The notes: generated by a model not told the origin, from the sequence alone. 64,000 nt of DNA from Pseudomonas lundensis (GCF_002269125.1 NZ_NQKI01000017.1:33970-97969); one strand, 5' to 3'; shown: positions 40,131-51,558, counted from the first letter of the stretch. A program made the numbers and translations.

Positions 40131-40753
40131 TGCTGCTCAGCGGCCTTCTCGCCAGCGTCGAGAGCGGTGTAAACCGTGTCTTGCGCCTGGACAGCACTGC
40201 ACTGGCGCGCATGCGACCTTTGACCGGCAAGGTTATTGCGGTTGAATGCGCGAGCCCCGCGCTGCAGCTGTTCATCCTGCCCAGCGATGAAGGATTGCTG
40301 CTGGCTGGCCAATGGGCCGCTGACGCCGATTGCACCCTGCGCGCCCCGGCGTCCAGCTTGCTGCGCCTGGCCTTGAGCAAAGACAAAACCGCTGTGTTAC
40401 ATGGCCCGCTGGTCGACCTCGAAGGCGACAGCCACGTGCTGATGGAACTGGCGGCAATCCTTCAAGATCTGGAGCTGGACTGGGAGTTCGAGCTCTCACG
40501 CTGGATCGGCCCGGTCGCGACCGCCCTGATCGCCGGTCATGTGCGCAGCCGCGCCAACTGGTATCAACACGGGTTCGCCAGCCTTAATCAGAACCTGGCC
40601 GAATACCTGAGCGAAGAAGCCCGCACGTTGGTCGGAGAACGTGAAGCGCAAGCGCGCTTTAACGAACTGGACCAACTCAAACTCGACCTGGACCGACTGG
40701 AAGCGCGCGTTGAGCGCCTTTCTCGATCCCTCAATTCCAGCGATCCCGCATGA
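40130..40753 (+). CDS. ubiJ: Ubiquinone biosynthesis accessory factor UbiJ
   Basis: A 207-residue protein with an N-terminal SCP2 lipid-binding domain (about 15-110: [45 protein letters not shown]) and a C-terminal coiled coil ([27 protein letters not shown]). UbiJ holds lipid intermediates and scaffolds the soluble Ubi complex with UbiK. It overlaps ubiE by one base and ubiB by four. Identity is supported by the conserved order ubiE-ubiJ-ubiB. Confidence 0.93.
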   Translation: MLLSGLLASVESGVNRVLRLDSTALARMRPLTGKVIAVECASPALQLFILPSDEGLLLAGQWAADADCTLRAPASSLLRLALSKDKTAVLHGPLVDLEGDSHVLMELAAILQDLELDWEFELSRWIGPVATALIAGHVRSRANWYQHGFASLNQNLAEYLSEEARTLVGEREAQARFNELDQLKLDLDRLEARVERLSRSLNSSDPA

Positions 40754-42354
40754 AGCTGCTTGCCATTCGTCGTCTGTTTCGCATCCAGCGCGTTGTCATT
40801 CGTTACCGACTGGATGACCTGCTGTTCGCCCTGCCGTTGCCATGGTGGATGCTGTCGCTGCGCTATGTGTTGCCGTGGCGCTGGTTCCCGCGCAAAAAGC
40901 TTGAACTCAGCCGAGGCGCTGCGTTGCGCCTGGCGTTGCAGGATTTGGGGCCGATTTTTATCAAATTCGGGCAGATCCTCTCCACCCGTCGCGATTTGCT
41001 GCCGCCCGACATCGCGGACGAGTTGATGCTGCTGCAAGACCGCGTACCGCCGTTCGACCCGCAATTGGCCGTGAAACTGATCGAGGAGCAGTTGGGGGCC
41101 AAAATCAGTGACGTGTTCAGCCGCTTCGATATCGAACCGCTGGCTTCGGCATCCGTCGCGCAGGTGCACGCCGCCAAGCTCAAGACCGGCGAAGAAGTGG
41201 TGGTCAAGGTCGTTCGCCCGGGTCTCAAGCCGATCATCGGTTCTGATCTGGCATGGCTGTTCATTCTGGCCAAGACCGCCGAGCGTCTGAGCGCAGATGC
41301 CCGTCTGTTGCACCCGGTGGATGTGGTCAGCGATTACGAAAAAACCATTTACGACGAACTCGACCTGTTGCGCGAAGCGGCCAATGCCAGTCAGCTCAAG
41401 CGTAATTTCGAAGGCTCGCCACTGTTGTATGTACCGCAAATTTATTGGGACTGGTGTCGCCCGAAAGTTTTGGTCATGGAGCGCATTTACGGGATTCAGG
41501 TCACGGACCTGGCCGCCCTCGCCGATCAGCGCACCGACATGAAACTGCTGGCTGAACGCGGCGTCGAGATTTTCTTCACCCAGGTGTTCCGCGACAGCTT
41601 CTTCCACGCAGACATGCATCCCGGCAATATTTTCGTCAGCACTGTGAGCCCCTGGAGCCCGCAGTACATTGCCATCGACTGCGGCATCGTCGGCAGCCTT
41701 ACGCCTGAAGATCAGGACTATCTGGCACGCAACTTGTTCGCGTTCTTCAAGCGTGACTACCGCCGTGTGGCGCAATTGCACATTGATTCGGGCTGGGTGC
41801 CAGCACACACCAAACTCAATGAGTTCGAAGCGGCCATACGTACGGTGTGCGAACCGATTTTCGAAAAACCGCTGAAAGAAATTTCCTTTGGTCAGGTGCT
41901 GATGCGCCTGTTCCAGACGGCGCGACGTTTCAACATGGAAGTCCAGCCGCAGTTGGTGTTGCTGCAAAAAACCCTGCTCAACATCGAGGGCCTCGGACGC
42001 CAGCTTTACCCCGACCTCGATCTGTGGAGCACGGCGCAACCCTTCCTTGAGCGTTGGATGCGTGAACGCGTCAGCCCCAAAACCCTGTTGCGCAACTTGC
42101 ACAGCCAGGTCGAGCAAATTCCGCATCTGGCTGGCATGACCCGCGACCTGCTGGAGCGCCTCTCGCAGCCTCACGCGAAAAACCAGAAACTGGTGGTCAC
42201 TGAACCTCGGGATAGCTGGTTCTTGCGCTTGCTCGGGGCGGGACATTTGGCCGCAGGTGCTTTGCTGGCCTCCGTTGGCCCCCTGCACACCCTCGGCTAT
42301 TGGCCCGCTGGCATCATGCTGGCCGTGGGCTTGTATCTGATCGTGCGCCGATAG
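40750..42354 (+). CDS. ubiB: Ubiquinone biosynthesis protein UbiB (ADCK/ABC1 atypical kinase)
   Basis: A 534-residue member of the UbiB family. The KxGQ region [15 protein letters not shown], the Ala-rich nucleotide loop [15 protein letters not shown], the catalytic lysine region [19 protein letters not shown] and the DCGIVG (DFG-like) element are present. Two C-terminal membrane helices (about 495-530) anchor it at the inner membrane. It is needed for ubiquinone synthesis, possibly as an ATPase extracting lipid intermediates. It ends the ubi operon; hisI follows after 78 bases. Confidence 0.96.
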   Translation: MKLLAIRRLFRIQRVVIRYRLDDLLFALPLPWWMLSLRYVLPWRWFPRKKLELSRGAALRLALQDLGPIFIKFGQILSTRRDLLPPDIADELMLLQDRVPPFDPQLAVKLIEEQLGAKISDVFSRFDIEPLASASVAQVHAAKLKTGEEVVVKVVRPGLKPIIGSDLAWLFILAKTAERLSADARLLHPVDVVSDYEKTIYDELDLLREAANASQLKRNFEGSPLLYVPQIYWDWCRPKVLVMERIYGIQVTDLAALADQRTDMKLLAERGVEIFFTQVFRDSFFHADMHPGNIFVSTVSPWSPQYIAIDCGIVGSLTPEDQDYLARNLFAFFKRDYRRVAQLHIDSGWVPAHTKLNEFEAAIRTVCEPIFEKPLKEISFGQVLMRLFQTARRFNMEVQPQLVLLQKTLLNIEGLGRQLYPDLDLWSTAQPFLERWMRERVSPKTLLRNLHSQVEQIPHLAGMTRDLLERLSQPHAKNQKLVVTEPRDSWFLRLLGAGHLAAGALLASVGPLHTLGYWPAGIMLAVGLYLIVRR

Positions 42355-42432
42355 CCAGCCCCAGGTGAGGCTGGCAAACTGTGCATTCGCCGGTCCGGGC
42401 CATCAGGTTCGGGCCCGTTGTCGGAGTCAAAC

Positions 42433-42834
42433 ATGAAAGACTGGCTGGACGAGATCAAATGGGACAGCGACGGCCTGGTGCCGGCGATTGCCCAAGACCA
42501 TAAAACCGGGCGCGTCTTGATGATGGCCTGGATGAACCGCGAAGCACTGAGCCTGACTGCGGCCGAGAACCGTGCCATTTACTGGTCACGTTCCCGTGGC
42601 AAGCTGTGGCGCAAGGGCGAAGAATCAGGGCATGTGCAAAAGTTGCACGAGATGCGCCTGGACTGCGACGCCGACGTCATCATCTTGATGGTTGAGCAAA
42701 TTGGCGACATCGCCTGCCACACCGGACGTCAGAGTTGCTTCTACCGCGTGTATGAAAACGCTGAGTGGAAGACCGTTGATCCGGTCCTTAAAGACCCGCA
42801 CGCCATTTACCAAGCAGGGCACTCCCATGACTGA
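42433..42834 (+). CDS. hisI: Phosphoribosyl-AMP cyclohydrolase
   Basis: A 133-residue enzyme of histidine synthesis that hydrolyses the adenine ring of PR-AMP. Start at [22 protein letters not shown]. The zinc and magnesium motif [13 protein letters not shown] and the [11 protein letters not shown] signature are both intact. It is the monofunctional form; hisE is a separate gene that overlaps it by eight bases. The pair lies between ubiB and tatA as in other pseudomonads. Confidence 0.97.
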   Translation: MKDWLDEIKWDSDGLVPAIAQDHKTGRVLMMAWMNREALSLTAAENRAIYWSRSRGKLWRKGEESGHVQKLHEMRLDCDADVIILMVEQIGDIACHTGRQSCFYRVYENAEWKTVDPVLKDPHAIYQAGHSHD

Positions 42835-43159
42835 CACCTTGAGCCGCGTTGCCCAGGTCATTGAAGAACGTAAAAATGCCGAACCAGGCAGTTCTTATGT
42901 CGCCAGCCTGTACCACAAGGGCTTGAACAAGATTCTGGAAAAGGTCGGTGAAGAATCGGTAGAGACCATCATTGCCGCCAAAGACGCCGCCATCAGCGGC
43001 GATTGCAGCGATGTGATCTACGAAACCGCTGACTTGTGGTTCCACAGCATGATCATGCTCGCCCAATTGGGGCAGCATCCCCAGGCTGTGCTGGATGAAC
43101 TGGAGCGTCGCATCGGCACCTCCGGCCACGTGGAAAAAGCCTCGCGGCCGTCCGCCTAA
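42827..43159 (+). CDS. hisE: Phosphoribosyl-ATP pyrophosphatase
   Basis: A 110-residue all-alpha NTP pyrophosphohydrolase catalysing the step before HisI. The MazG-like metal site [14 protein letters not shown] and the motif [21 protein letters not shown] are present. The start is the ATG eight bases inside hisI; the frame is open further upstream but out of family. It is followed after 23 bases by tatA. Confidence 0.96.
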   Translation: MTDTLSRVAQVIEERKNAEPGSSYVASLYHKGLNKILEKVGEESVETIIAAKDAAISGDCSDVIYETADLWFHSMIMLAQLGQHPQAVLDELERRIGTSGHVEKASRPSA

Positions 43160-43182
43160 CCTCTTTTGCAAAGGAACAGATC

Positions 43183-43461
43183 ATGGGCATTTTTGACTGG
43201 AAACACTGGATCGTCATTCTGGTAGTCGTGGTACTGGTCTTCGGCACCAAAAAACTGAAAAACCTGGGCACTGACGTCGGCGAGTCGATCAAAGGCTTTC
43301 GCAAGGCGATGAACGATGACGAGAAGCCGGCCGAGCCTGTGGTGCCGCCTGCGCAGCCTACTGCCGCGCCGCAGCCGCACACCACGTCGACCTTGAACGA
43401 GCCGCACACCATCGACGTGCAGGCACAAAAAGTCGAAGAGCCAACCCGCAAAGACGTGTGA
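43183..43461 (+). CDS. tatA: Sec-independent translocase subunit TatA
   Basis: A 92-residue protein with an N-terminal membrane helix ([17 protein letters not shown]), the [24 protein letters not shown] amphipathic helix and a Pro/Ala-rich acidic tail. It polymerises to form the passage for folded proteins at the inner membrane. It is the first gene of tatABC with a good AAAGGAAC ribosome site. Confidence 0.96.
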   Translation: MGIFDWKHWIVILVVVVLVFGTKKLKNLGTDVGESIKGFRKAMNDDEKPAEPVVPPAQPTAAPQPHTTSTLNEPHTIDVQAQKVEEPTRKDV

Positions 43462-43471
43462 GCCAAAACCC

Positions 43472-43888
43472 ATGTTCGGTATCAGCTTCAGTGAACTGCT
43501 GCTCGTCGGCCTCGTGGCCTTGCTGGTGCTCGGTCCCGAGCGGCTGCCGGGGGCCGCACGCACGGCAGGTCTGTGGGTCGGGCGCCTGAAACGCAGTTTC
43601 AACGCGATAAAACAGGAAGTTGAACGTGAAATCGGGGCCGACGAAATCCGTCGGCAACTGCACAACGAACATATCCTGTCGATGGAAGAGGAAGCCAAGA
43701 AGATCATGGCGCCTGTGCAAGACGCGGTGAAGCCGGTCACACCGGTGGAGCCGCCTGCGACTCCCGTGGCGGCCGCGCCTGCCGAACCCGCCAGCCCCGC
43801 GCCTGTGAGCCTGAGCAAAACCGCGTCCGAGCCTGCGCCTGAACCGGCAGCGCCACACGACCCAACCCTGCCACCGCGAGCCCCTTAA
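43472..43888 (+). CDS. tatB: Sec-independent translocase subunit TatB
   Basis: A 138-residue protein: N-terminal [26 protein letters not shown], the TatB signature with Glu in the membrane helix, an amphipathic helix, and a long Pro/Ala-rich tail. TatB with TatC recognises twin-arginine signals. It lies ten bases after tatA and four before tatC. Confidence 0.95.
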   Translation: MFGISFSELLLVGLVALLVLGPERLPGAARTAGLWVGRLKRSFNAIKQEVEREIGADEIRRQLHNEHILSMEEEAKKIMAPVQDAVKPVTPVEPPATPVAAAPAEPASPAPVSLSKTASEPAPEPAAPHDPTLPPRAP

Positions 43889-43892
43889 GCGC

Positions 43893-44687
43893 ATGAGCGA
43901 CATTCCTGAAAATGACCAGCCGATGCCGCTGGTCTCGCACTTGACCGAGCTGCGCACCCGCCTGTTGCGCTGCATCGCGGCGATTTTCATCATCTTCGCC
44001 GGTTTGTTCGCCTTCACGCAGCAGATCTACACGTTGGTTTCCACGCCGCTGCGCGAATACCTTCCGGTTGGCGCCACGATGATCGCCACCGACGTGGCTT
44101 CGCCCTTCCTGACGCCGCTCAAGCTGACCATGATGGTTTCGCTGTTCATTGCGATCCCTGTGATCCTGCACCAGATCTGGGGCTTCATTGCGCCCGGCCT
44201 GTACAAGCACGAAAAACGCATCGCCGTGCCGCTGCTGATCTCCAGCATTTTTTTGTTCTACGCCGGGATGGCCTTTGCTTACTTCCTGGTGTTCCCGCTG
44301 GTGTTCAAGTTCTTCGCCGCCGCCACCCCGGAAGGCGTGGCCATGATGACCGACATCAGCAGCTACCTCGATTTCGTCATGACCCTCTTCTTCGCCTTCG
44401 GTGTCGCCTTTGAAATCCCGGTGGCCGTGGTGCTGCTGGTGTGGATCGGCATCGTCGACGTCAGCTACCTGCGCAAGATCCGCCCATACGTGATCATCGG
44501 CTGCTTTGTGGTCGGCATGATCCTGACCCCGCCGGACATCTTCTCCCAGACCCTGCTGGCGATCCCGATGTGGATGCTGTTTGAAATCGGCATTCTGTTC
44601 GGCAGCCTCGTGAGCAAAAACAAACGCGGCGACGCAGACGATCAACCGGCCGATCAAAACGCCCAACCGCCAGCGCCACACGCGTGA
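43893..44687 (+). CDS. tatC: Sec-independent translocase subunit TatC
   Basis: A 264-residue six-helix membrane protein, the receptor for twin-arginine signal peptides. The N-terminal [17 protein letters not shown] motif with the signal-contacting Glu, [22 protein letters not shown] and the expected helix pattern are present. A Lys/Asp-rich C-terminal tail ends it. It overlaps rsmE by four bases (GTGA). Confidence 0.96.
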   Translation: MSDIPENDQPMPLVSHLTELRTRLLRCIAAIFIIFAGLFAFTQQIYTLVSTPLREYLPVGATMIATDVASPFLTPLKLTMMVSLFIAIPVILHQIWGFIAPGLYKHEKRIAVPLLISSIFLFYAGMAFAYFLVFPLVFKFFAAATPEGVAMMTDISSYLDFVMTLFFAFGVAFEIPVAVVLLVWIGIVDVSYLRKIRPYVIIGCFVVGMILTPPDIFSQTLLAIPMWMLFEIGILFGSLVSKNKRGDADDQPADQNAQPPAPHA

Positions 44688-45394
44688 ACCTGCTGCTCCT
44701 CGAAGAGGCTGATTTCATCGCCGCCGACCGCGTGATCCTGCGCGATCGACGTCTGACACACATGCAAGACGTTCACCGCGCTGCTGTTGGCGACAGCCTG
44801 CGAGTCGGTCGGATTGGCGGGTTGATGGGCACTGCCGAGTTGGTGCGCCTTGAAGCCAAAGAGGCGGAGCTGGTCATCCACCGTCTCGACCAGCCGCCAC
44901 CGGCCAAACTGCCCCTGACCCTGTTGCTGGCCCTGCCTCGCCCGAAAATGTTGCGCCGTGTGCTGCAAACCGTGGCGTCGATGGGCGTCCCCAACGTGGT
45001 ACTGGTGAACAGTTACCGGGTTGAAAAAAGCTTCTGGCAGACCCCGTTCCTAGAGCCTGACGCAATTCGCGAGCAACTGATCCTCGGGCTGGAACAGTCC
45101 AGGGACAGCGTGCTGCCTGAAGTCATCATCGAAAAGCGCTTTAAACCGTTCGTCGAGGATCGCCTGCCCGCCCTGGTGCAAGGCACGCTGGGGCTGGTGG
45201 GCCATCCGGGCAATTACCCTGAATGCCCGCGCGGGCTGGACGAAGCCGTGACCCTGGCCATCGGTCCGGAAGGTGGCTGGATCCCTTACGAAATTGATTT
45301 ATTGACCAACGCCGGCCTGCAACCGGTGCAACTGGGGCCGCGCATCCTGCGGGTCGAAACTGCCGTCACCGCCCTCCTCGCCCGTCTTTTTTAA
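44684..45394 (+). CDS. rsmE: 16S rRNA (uracil-1498-N3)-methyltransferase
   Basis: A 236-residue SPOUT methyltransferase modifying U1498 of 16S rRNA. The GTG start overlaps the tatC stop. An N-terminal PUA-like domain ([20 protein letters not shown]) is followed by the knotted SAM domain with [13 protein letters not shown] and [17 protein letters not shown]. Length is normal. A seven-base-pair hairpin (CGGGTGC/GCACCCG) about 20 bases after the stop lacks a U-tract. Confidence 0.95.
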   Translation: MNLLLLEEADFIAADRVILRDRRLTHMQDVHRAAVGDSLRVGRIGGLMGTAELVRLEAKEAELVIHRLDQPPPAKLPLTLLLALPRPKMLRRVLQTVASMGVPNVVLVNSYRVEKSFWQTPFLEPDAIREQLILGLEQSRDSVLPEVIIEKRFKPFVEDRLPALVQGTLGLVGHPGNYPECPRGLDEAVTLAIGPEGGWIPYEIDLLTNAGLQPVQLGPRILRVETAVTALLARLF

Positions 45395-45620
45395 GGCGTT
45401 CATCACTGTTTGCGGGTGCCTCGCACCCGATTGCAGCTCCTGCCCATGCAGCGGCATCCAACACGGTTTCGTTTGCTGGAAAACATCCTGCAATAAATAC
45501 AATTCGTACATATCCCTCAAGTTGCCCCGCAGGCAGCCGATAGACAGGCTCCGCAAAAAGATACTCAGTGGCCATGGACGGCTTGTATCGATGTGAATCG
45601 ATCAGATAAGGAGCATCACC

Positions 45621-47537
45621 ATGAACACTTGGTTGACTACCACGTTGGGCAATATCAGCGTCAATCGTAAACTTGGCCTCGGCTTCGGCCTGGTGCTGGT
45701 GCTGACGCTGTTGATTACCGTCACAGGCTGGCTCGGGCTGGCATCGATCATTGATCGCAGCAACAAGCTCAGCACCATTTCCGACACCGTCGCACTGGTC
45801 AAAGACCTGCGAATCGCCCGCGTCTCTTATGACCGCGACAATGGCGCACATGGCCCCACCGAGGTCAACGATCTGTTGAACCGGATCGAAGACAACCTCA
45901 AGCAAGCCAGGACACAACTGGTCTTGTCTCAAGATGTGGCGATGATCACTCAAGAAGTGAAAGCCATCGGTGAATACAAAAAAATCTTCAGCCAGATCGA
46001 CGAGGCCACTCAGGCCCGTGAAGTGAGCCGTGCGCTGCTGGGCACCAGCGCCGACAGTGCCGTCGCGCATATCGACACCATTGAGCAGGACGTGCTCAAG
46101 GGCAATGACCTGGCCATGCTCAACCGGGTCGATCAGTTGCTGCGCCAACTGCAAAACGCGCGCTATCAAGTGCGCGGCTACACCCACAGTGGTGAAGCAC
46201 AGGCGGCTCAACCCGCACTGGACGCCATCAGCCGCGCCCAAAGTGAACTCACCCGCCTGTCGAGCACCCTGCCAACCGAATACGCCCCGCAGCTGCAACA
46301 AGTCAAAACAGCGCTGACTCGCTATGGCGACACATTTGCGCAGTTTCGTGACTCGCAAGTGCTCAGCGACCAACAACAAAACAAGCTCAAAGCCTTGGGT
46401 GACAGCCTGGTGAACGTGAGCAATCAATTGGCTCAATCGCAAACCGAAAAACGTGACAGCGACGCGCAATATGCCAAAACCGCGCTGGCGCTGTGCGCCG
46501 TCCTGGCGCTGGTGCTCGGCTCGCTGGCGGCGTGGCTGATTACCCGGCAAATCGTTAACCCGCTGCAACACACGTTGCGCATTGTCGAAGCGGTGGCCGC
46601 TGGCGATCTGACCCAGGATCACCCGACCCAACGCCGCGACGAGCTGGGGCAGGTGCAACACGCCATTGCGCGCATGACCGGCGAGCTGCGTGAACTGATC
46701 GGCGGCATCAGCGACAGCGTGACCCAGATCGCCAGCGCCGCCGAACAGTTGTCCGCCGTGACCGAACAGACCAGCGCCGGGGTAAACAGTCAGAAAATCG
46801 AAACGGACCAAGTCGCGTCGGCGATGCATGAAATGGCCGCCACCGTGCACGAAGTGGCCCGCAATGCCGAAGACGCGTCGGTTGCCGCCGTCGCAGCCGA
46901 CCAGCAAGCGCGTGAAGGGGACACGGTCGTGGCTCAGGCCATGGAACAAATCGAACATCTGGCCGCCGAAGTCGAGAAATCCACGGAGGCGATGACGCAC
47001 CTGCGCCAGGAAAGCGGCAAGATCGGCAGCGTGCTTGATGTCATCAAGTCAGTGTCGCAACAGACCAACCTGCTGGCGCTTAATGCGGCGATTGAGGCCG
47101 CCCGTGCAGGCGAAGCCGGGCGCGGCTTTGCCGTGGTGGCCGATGAGGTGCGCAGCCTGGCCCAACGCACTCAGGCCTCCACAGAGGAGATCGAAGAGCT
47201 GATCGTTGGCCTGCAAAACGGCACACAGCGGGTGTCTGCAAGCATGGACAACAGCCGCGTGCTGACCGACAGCAGTGTCGAACTGACGCGCCGCGCCGGT
47301 GCATCGCTGAGCACCATCACCCGCACGGTGTCGACCATTCAGGGCATGAACCAACAAATCGCCGCCGCCGCCGAACAGCAAAGCAGCGTGGCGCAAGAGA
47401 TCAATCGCAGCGTGCTCAACGTGCGCGACGTGTCTGAGCAAACGGCCGCCGCCAGCGAAGAAACCGCCTCCTCCAGTGTCGAACTGGCGAGGCTGGGTAC
47501 TCACCTGCAAGGGCTGGTACGCCGGTTCAAGGTTTAA
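45621..47537 (+). CDS. Methyl-accepting chemotaxis protein with HBM-type sensor, copy 1
   Basis: A 638-residue chemoreceptor. A first membrane helix (about 18-38) leads to a periplasmic helical domain of about 245 residues with two stacked bundles, the HBM type ([25 protein letters not shown]). Then come a second membrane helix ([20 protein letters not shown]), a HAMP domain and a signalling domain with the hairpin tip [36 protein letters not shown]...[15 protein letters not shown] receptors of pseudomonads sense organic acids; McpK, located after rsmE in P. aeruginosa, binds 2-oxoglutarate. A similar ligand is inferred, not shown. Confidence 0.9.
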   Translation: MNTWLTTTLGNISVNRKLGLGFGLVLVLTLLITVTGWLGLASIIDRSNKLSTISDTVALVKDLRIARVSYDRDNGAHGPTEVNDLLNRIEDNLKQARTQLVLSQDVAMITQEVKAIGEYKKIFSQIDEATQAREVSRALLGTSADSAVAHIDTIEQDVLKGNDLAMLNRVDQLLRQLQNARYQVRGYTHSGEAQAAQPALDAISRAQSELTRLSSTLPTEYAPQLQQVKTALTRYGDTFAQFRDSQVLSDQQQNKLKALGDSLVNVSNQLAQSQTEKRDSDAQYAKTALALCAVLALVLGSLAAWLITRQIVNPLQHTLRIVEAVAAGDLTQDHPTQRRDELGQVQHAIARMTGELRELIGGISDSVTQIASAAEQLSAVTEQTSAGVNSQKIETDQVASAMHEMAATVHEVARNAEDASVAAVAADQQAREGDTVVAQAMEQIEHLAAEVEKSTEAMTHLRQESGKIGSVLDVIKSVSQQTNLLALNAAIEAARAGEAGRGFAVVADEVRSLAQRTQASTEEIEELIVGLQNGTQRVSASMDNSRVLTDSSVELTRRAGASLSTITRTVSTIQGMNQQIAAAAEQQSSVAQEINRSVLNVRDVSEQTAAASEETASSSVELARLGTHLQGLVRRFKV

Positions 47538-47764
47538 ATCCTGCCGCGAGGGGCTGCTTGCAGCGGCCTACTCGCAACCTCGCTGCTGTTCGGCAGCAAC
47601 TACACTGCGTGATGGCATAAAGCCTGCGATGTCCATCACACTCTGAGCAACTGCGCCTTCAGTTATGGGGCGCGGCGCCGATGGCCTGATAACCAATAAA
47701 AAGACCGCGATACATGGGACAGCCTCTTATGGAGTCGAGTCGGTCAAAAAAAAGGAGCTGCGCC

Positions 47765-49681
47765 ATGTACCGTTGGTTAGCCCACACGCTAGGCAATGTC
47801 AGCGTCAATCGTAAACTCAGTCTGGGCTTCGGCCTGGTGTTGCTATTGACGCTGCTGATTACCGCCACAGGCTGGAACGGTCTGGTGTCTGTGATCGACC
47901 GCGGCGATAAGCTGGCGAATATTTCTAAAATCATCGCGCTGACCAAAGACTTGCGCATCGCGCGGCTGGATTACGAGCGAGACAGGGGCGAACATGGCCC
48001 TGGCGAACTCAACGCCAGTCTGGCCGGGCTGGACGACGCATTGGAGACGTCGCGTCGGCAACTGACGCAGCCAGCAGATATCGAACTGGTGCAACAGCAA
48101 TTGGCAGCCGTGGCTGACTATCGCCGCGCCGTGGCTGACATCACCCAGGCCACCCAGGCGCGCGAGAACAGCCGAACCCAGCTGGGAGCGACCGCTGACA
48201 ACGCGGTAGCCAAAGTGGCAGACATCGAAAAAGCCCTGCTGCAAGGCGACAGCGTGGCGCAGTTCAACAGCGTGGTTGAACTGAGCAGACTGCTGCAACA
48301 AGCCCGTTTCCAAGTGCGCGGTTACACCTACAGCGCAAAACCGGAGGCCGAACAACCGGCGCTGGACGCAATCGACAACGCCCTCAAAGAAATCGACAGC
48401 CTGCCCGCGCGGCTTCCAGGCGAACACATCGCCAACCTGCAACAGGCCAGCCAGTCGCTGCAAAGTTACCGCGCGGCCGTTGCCAGCTTCCGTGACGCTC
48501 AGGTCGCCAATACTCAAGTGCTCGAGCGCATGCACGCTCTGGGCAACACGCTGATCGACTTGAGCAAGCAACTCTCGGGCATGCAAACTGCCAAGCGCGA
48601 CAGTGACAGCCAGCACGCGAAAAACCTGTTGTTCGGCTGCACTGTGCTGGCGCTGCTACTGGGTGCTATCGCGGCCTGGAGCATCACGCGCCAGATTGTG
48701 ATTCCGCTACGCCAGACCCTGGAAACCGTAGAGCGCGTGGCCGCAGGCGACCTGACACACAACTACGACACACCGCGTCGCGACGAAATGGGCCAGTTGC
48801 AACGCGCCGTTCAGCGCATGACCGTGGGCCTGCGGGAGTTGATCAGCGGCATTACCGATGGCGTGACGCAAATCGCCAGTGCGGCCGAGGAACTGTCCGC
48901 CGTCACCGAACAGACCAGCGCCGGGGTCAACAGCCAAAAGGTCGAAACCGATCAAGTGGCCACCGCGATGCATGAAATGGCCGCTACCGTGCAGGAAGTA
49001 GCGCGCAATGCCGAAGAGGCATCAGAAGCCGCTGTTGCCGCCGATCAACAGGCGCGTGAAGGTGACAAGGTGGTGGGAGAAGCCATCGCCCAGATCGAGA
49101 GACTGGCGATTGAAGTCGGTCACTCCACCGAGGCCATGGGCCACCTCAAACGCGAAAGCGACAAGATCGGCAGCGTGCTGGACGTGATCAAATCGGTGGC
49201 CCAGCAAACCAACTTGCTGGCCCTCAACGCAGCCATTGAGGCGGCCCGGGCGGGCGAAGCGGGACGCGGTTTTGCCGTGGTGGCCGATGAAGTGCGCAGC
49301 TTGGCGCAACGCACCCAGCAATCAACCGAAGAAATCGAAGAACTGATTGCGGGCCTGCAAAGTGGCACCTTGCAAGTCGCCAATAGCATGGACAGCAGCC
49401 GCAGCCTGACCGACAGCAGTGTCGAGCTGACCCGCCGCGCGGGTGAGTCGCTGGGCAACATCACACGTACGGTCTCGACGATTCAAGGCATGAACCAGCA
49501 GATCGCCGCAGCGGCCGAGCAGCAAAGTGCAGTGGCCGAGGAGATCAACCGCAGCGTCTTGAACGTGCGCGACGTGTCAGAGCAGACCTCGGCAGCCAGT
49601 GAGGAAACGGCTGCTTCGAGCATTGAATTGGCGCGACTGGGCACGCATTTGCAAGGGTTGGTGGGCCGTTTCAAAGTGTAG
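47765..49681 (+). CDS. Methyl-accepting chemotaxis protein with HBM-type sensor, copy 2
   Basis: A 638-residue paralogue of the preceding receptor, identical in length and layout. The ATG after AAAAAAAGGAGCTGCGCC is chosen, which gives [24 protein letters not shown], aligned with copy 1; a start 17 codons upstream has no such support. The cytoplasmic signalling domains are almost the same, while the periplasmic domains differ throughout ([25 protein letters not shown] kept). This suggests duplication followed by change of ligand specificity. The two genes have separate ribosome sites and a 227-base gap. Confidence 0.9.
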   Translation: MYRWLAHTLGNVSVNRKLSLGFGLVLLLTLLITATGWNGLVSVIDRGDKLANISKIIALTKDLRIARLDYERDRGEHGPGELNASLAGLDDALETSRRQLTQPADIELVQQQLAAVADYRRAVADITQATQARENSRTQLGATADNAVAKVADIEKALLQGDSVAQFNSVVELSRLLQQARFQVRGYTYSAKPEAEQPALDAIDNALKEIDSLPARLPGEHIANLQQASQSLQSYRAAVASFRDAQVANTQVLERMHALGNTLIDLSKQLSGMQTAKRDSDSQHAKNLLFGCTVLALLLGAIAAWSITRQIVIPLRQTLETVERVAAGDLTHNYDTPRRDEMGQLQRAVQRMTVGLRELISGITDGVTQIASAAEELSAVTEQTSAGVNSQKVETDQVATAMHEMAATVQEVARNAEEASEAAVAADQQAREGDKVVGEAIAQIERLAIEVGHSTEAMGHLKRESDKIGSVLDVIKSVAQQTNLLALNAAIEAARAGEAGRGFAVVADEVRSLAQRTQQSTEEIEELIAGLQSGTLQVANSMDSSRSLTDSSVELTRRAGESLGNITRTVSTIQGMNQQIAAAAEQQSAVAEEINRSVLNVRDVSEQTSAASEETAASSIELARLGTHLQGLVGRFKV

Positions 49682-49686
49682 GCCGC

Positions 49687-49719
49687 TTGCCCTCTGCCGC
49701 TGTCACGGGCAGAGGGCAA
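49687..49719. terminator. Convergent hairpin between chemoreceptor copy 2 and the ABC transporter
   Basis: A perfect 12-base-pair stem, TTGCCCTCTGCC/GGCAGAGGGCAA, with a nine-base loop fills the 45-base gap between convergent genes. There is no clear U-tract on either strand, but position and stem strength favour termination. Confidence 0.6.
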
Positions 49720-49726
49720 CGTGTAC

Positions 49727-50461
49727 TTACAGCACCTGCCGCAAAAACGCTTGGGCACGCAGGTCTTTTGGCGAATTGAAGAAGTCCTCCGGGGCAGAAT
49801 CTTCCAGCAACTTGCCATGGTCAAAGAACAGCACGCGGTTCGCCACTTCCCGGGCAAAGCCCATTTCGTGGGTCACGCAGACCATGGTCATGCCTTCCAA
49901 CGCCAAGGTTTTCATCACGTCCAGCACTTCGCCGACCATCTCCGGGTCGAGCGCCGAGGTGGGCTCGTCAAACAGCATAACCTTGGGTTCCATCGCCAGC
50001 GCCCGGGCAATCGCCACCCGTTGCTGCTGCCCGCCCGAGAGGCGCGACGGGTATTCATTGGCTTTCTGGCCGATACCGACCTTTTCCAGCAGTGCACGGG
50101 CCTTGGCTTCGCGCTCGACCTTGCCCCGCTTACGCACGACTTTCTGTGCCAGGCACAAGTTTTCAAGCACGGTCATGTGTGGAAACAGGTTGAAATGCTG
50201 AAACACCATGCCGACTTCTCGGCGGTAAGCATTTACGTCGGTTTTGGGGTTGGCGAGGTCGACCCCGTCAATGCTGACCGAGCCCGAGTCGAAATCTTCC
50301 AGGCCATTCAAGCACCGCAAAAACGTCGACTTGCCCGACCCGGACGGGCCAATCACCACCAGCACTTCGCCCTTGGCGACCGTGGTGCTGACGTTATCCA
50401 CCGCGCGGACAATCTGCCCACGGGTGTCGAAGACTTTTACCAGTTCGCGGACTTCAATCAC
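49727..50461 (-). CDS. Polar amino acid ABC transporter ATP-binding protein
   Basis: A 244-residue ATPase of the GlnQ/HisP family. It has Walker [10 protein letters not shown], signature LSGGQQQR, Walker [13 protein letters not shown] and the H-loop CVTHEMGF, all intact. The GTG start is chosen because GGAGG lies ten bases upstream and it gives the family N-terminus [12 protein letters not shown]; a TTG seven codons earlier would place the ribosome site inside the gene. It overlaps the permease by eight bases. It drives uptake with the permease and binding protein encoded upstream. The substrate cannot be told from sequence. Confidence 0.92.
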   Translation of the reverse strand: MIEVRELVKVFDTRGQIVRAVDNVSTTVAKGEVLVVIGPSGSGKSTFLRCLNGLEDFDSGSVSIDGVDLANPKTDVNAYRREVGMVFQHFNLFPHMTVLENLCLAQKVVRKRGKVEREAKARALLEKVGIGQKANEYPSRLSGGQQQRVAIARALAMEPKVMLFDEPTSALDPEMVGEVLDVMKTLALEGMTMVCVTHEMGFAREVANRVLFFDHGKLLEDSAPEDFFNSPKDLRAQAFLRQVL

Positions 50462-51416
50462 TTTGCGCGAGCCTCCGCTCAAAACGGCTGGCCAGGTTGG
50501 ACAGCGGCAGGTTGATCAACAGGTACAGGCCCGCCACACAGAACAAAATCTCGAACGGCGAGAACGAGGTGGTAATGACTTCGCGCCCGCTCTTGAGCAG
50601 CTCGGTAATCGCGATCACCGACACCAGCGAAGTGTCCTTGACCAGGCTGATGAACTGCCCGGCCAGCGGAGGCAGCACGCGTTTAAAGGCTTGCGGCAAC
50701 ACCACGTAACGCATCGACTGGGTGGCATTGAGCCCCAATGAACGCGCCGCTTCGTTTTGCCCGCGGGCAATGGACTGCACGCCAGAACGTATGATTTCAG
50801 CCACGTACGCGCCCGTGAACAGCGACAGCGCTGCAATCCCGGCGAACTCGCGGGACAGGTTGAGTACGGTGCCGATGAAGAAGTAGAAGATGAAAATCTG
50901 CACCAGCAGTGGCGTACCACGTACCAGCTCGACATACAGCGTCGACAGGTCGCGTAGGGTCGGGTTATTCGACAGCCTGCACAGGCCGGTGGTCAGGCCA
51001 ATGATCAGCCCCAGCACCCCCGAGACCAGCGACAACCACACCGTGGTCCACAACCCCAGCAGCAAAGGGCCAGCGGCCCAATGTCGGGTGACGCCAATCA
51101 CATCGCCTTCGGCAACGTCGTCGCCCTCAGCCAGTTGCACGCTGTTATCGGCCACCGTCAGGCGTTGTTCGGTGCCATCGTCGGCGCGCAAGACCACTTC
51201 GGCCTGATCGCCTTTGCGTACCAGTTCAATCACCGTCGAGGTTTCAGCTGCCCGCTGAGCTTCCTCCGCCTGATAGACGAAGTACTGCGGGACTCGGTTC
51301 CAGCGCCACTCGTAGGACATCAGCGAGGTGGCGTAATACAGCGCGCCAGCCAGGCCGATAAGCACCAGCACGGTCAACACATGCCAGGGCCACTGTGCTT
51401 TTTTTTGTTTGATCAC
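50454..51416 (-). CDS. Polar amino acid ABC transporter permease with a periplasmic insert
   Basis: A 320-residue inner-membrane permease of the HisMQ type, longer than the usual 220-250. After a first membrane helix (about 11-33) there is a soluble stretch of roughly 75 residues, presumably periplasmic, with charged sequence ([22 protein letters not shown]). The standard permease domain then begins ([23 protein letters not shown]). The EAA loop contacting the ATPase is [33 protein letters not shown]. It lies between the REP-type repeat and the ATPase gene. Confidence 0.9.
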   Translation of the reverse strand: MIKQKKAQWPWHVLTVLVLIGLAGALYYATSLMSYEWRWNRVPQYFVYQAEEAQRAAETSTVIELVRKGDQAEVVLRADDGTEQRLTVADNSVQLAEGDDVAEGDVIGVTRHWAAGPLLLGLWTTVWLSLVSGVLGLIIGLTTGLCRLSNNPTLRDLSTLYVELVRGTPLLVQIFIFYFFIGTVLNLSREFAGIAALSLFTGAYVAEIIRSGVQSIARGQNEAARSLGLNATQSMRYVVLPQAFKRVLPPLAGQFISLVKDTSLVSVIAITELLKSGREVITTSFSPFEILFCVAGLYLLINLPLSNLASRFERRLAQSD

Positions 51417-51459
51417 GTTGCAATATTTCCGTCGAGGTCAGCGCGGCAGACTGTGTGAA

Positions 51460-51543
51460 GTCGCTGCCGCAGGCTGCGATGGGCTGCGCGCCAGCCCAGG
51501 TGTCAGAAGGCCCTCGGGCCTTATCGCAGCCTTGGGCAGCGAC
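51460..51543. repeat. REP/REPIN-type inverted repeat between binding-protein and permease genes
   Basis: Arms of 21 bases, GTCGCTGCCGCAGGCTGCGAT (20 of these bases: 51461-51480) and 51523-51543, are inverted copies matching at 19 of 21 positions. Between them lie two more small stems: GGGCT/AGCCC (51481-51497) and AAGGCC/GGCCTT (51507-51522). The whole can fold as a three-armed structure. The sequence resembles the REP elements of P. fluorescens relatives. Confidence 0.75.
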
Positions 51544-51558
51544 TACAGGAGACCGCGT

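Noticed and set aside
45366..47000. 544-codon minus-strand open frame opposite chemoreceptor copy 1
   Set aside because: Shadow of the chemoreceptor frame; composition is typical of an antisense reading and it overlaps the rsmE end.
47538..47620. G/C-rich dyads between the two chemoreceptor genes
   Set aside because: Several short overlapping dyads (GCGAGG/CCTCGC, GCTGC/GCAGC) exist, but none forms a clean stem with a U-tract and they do not match the two REP-type elements well.
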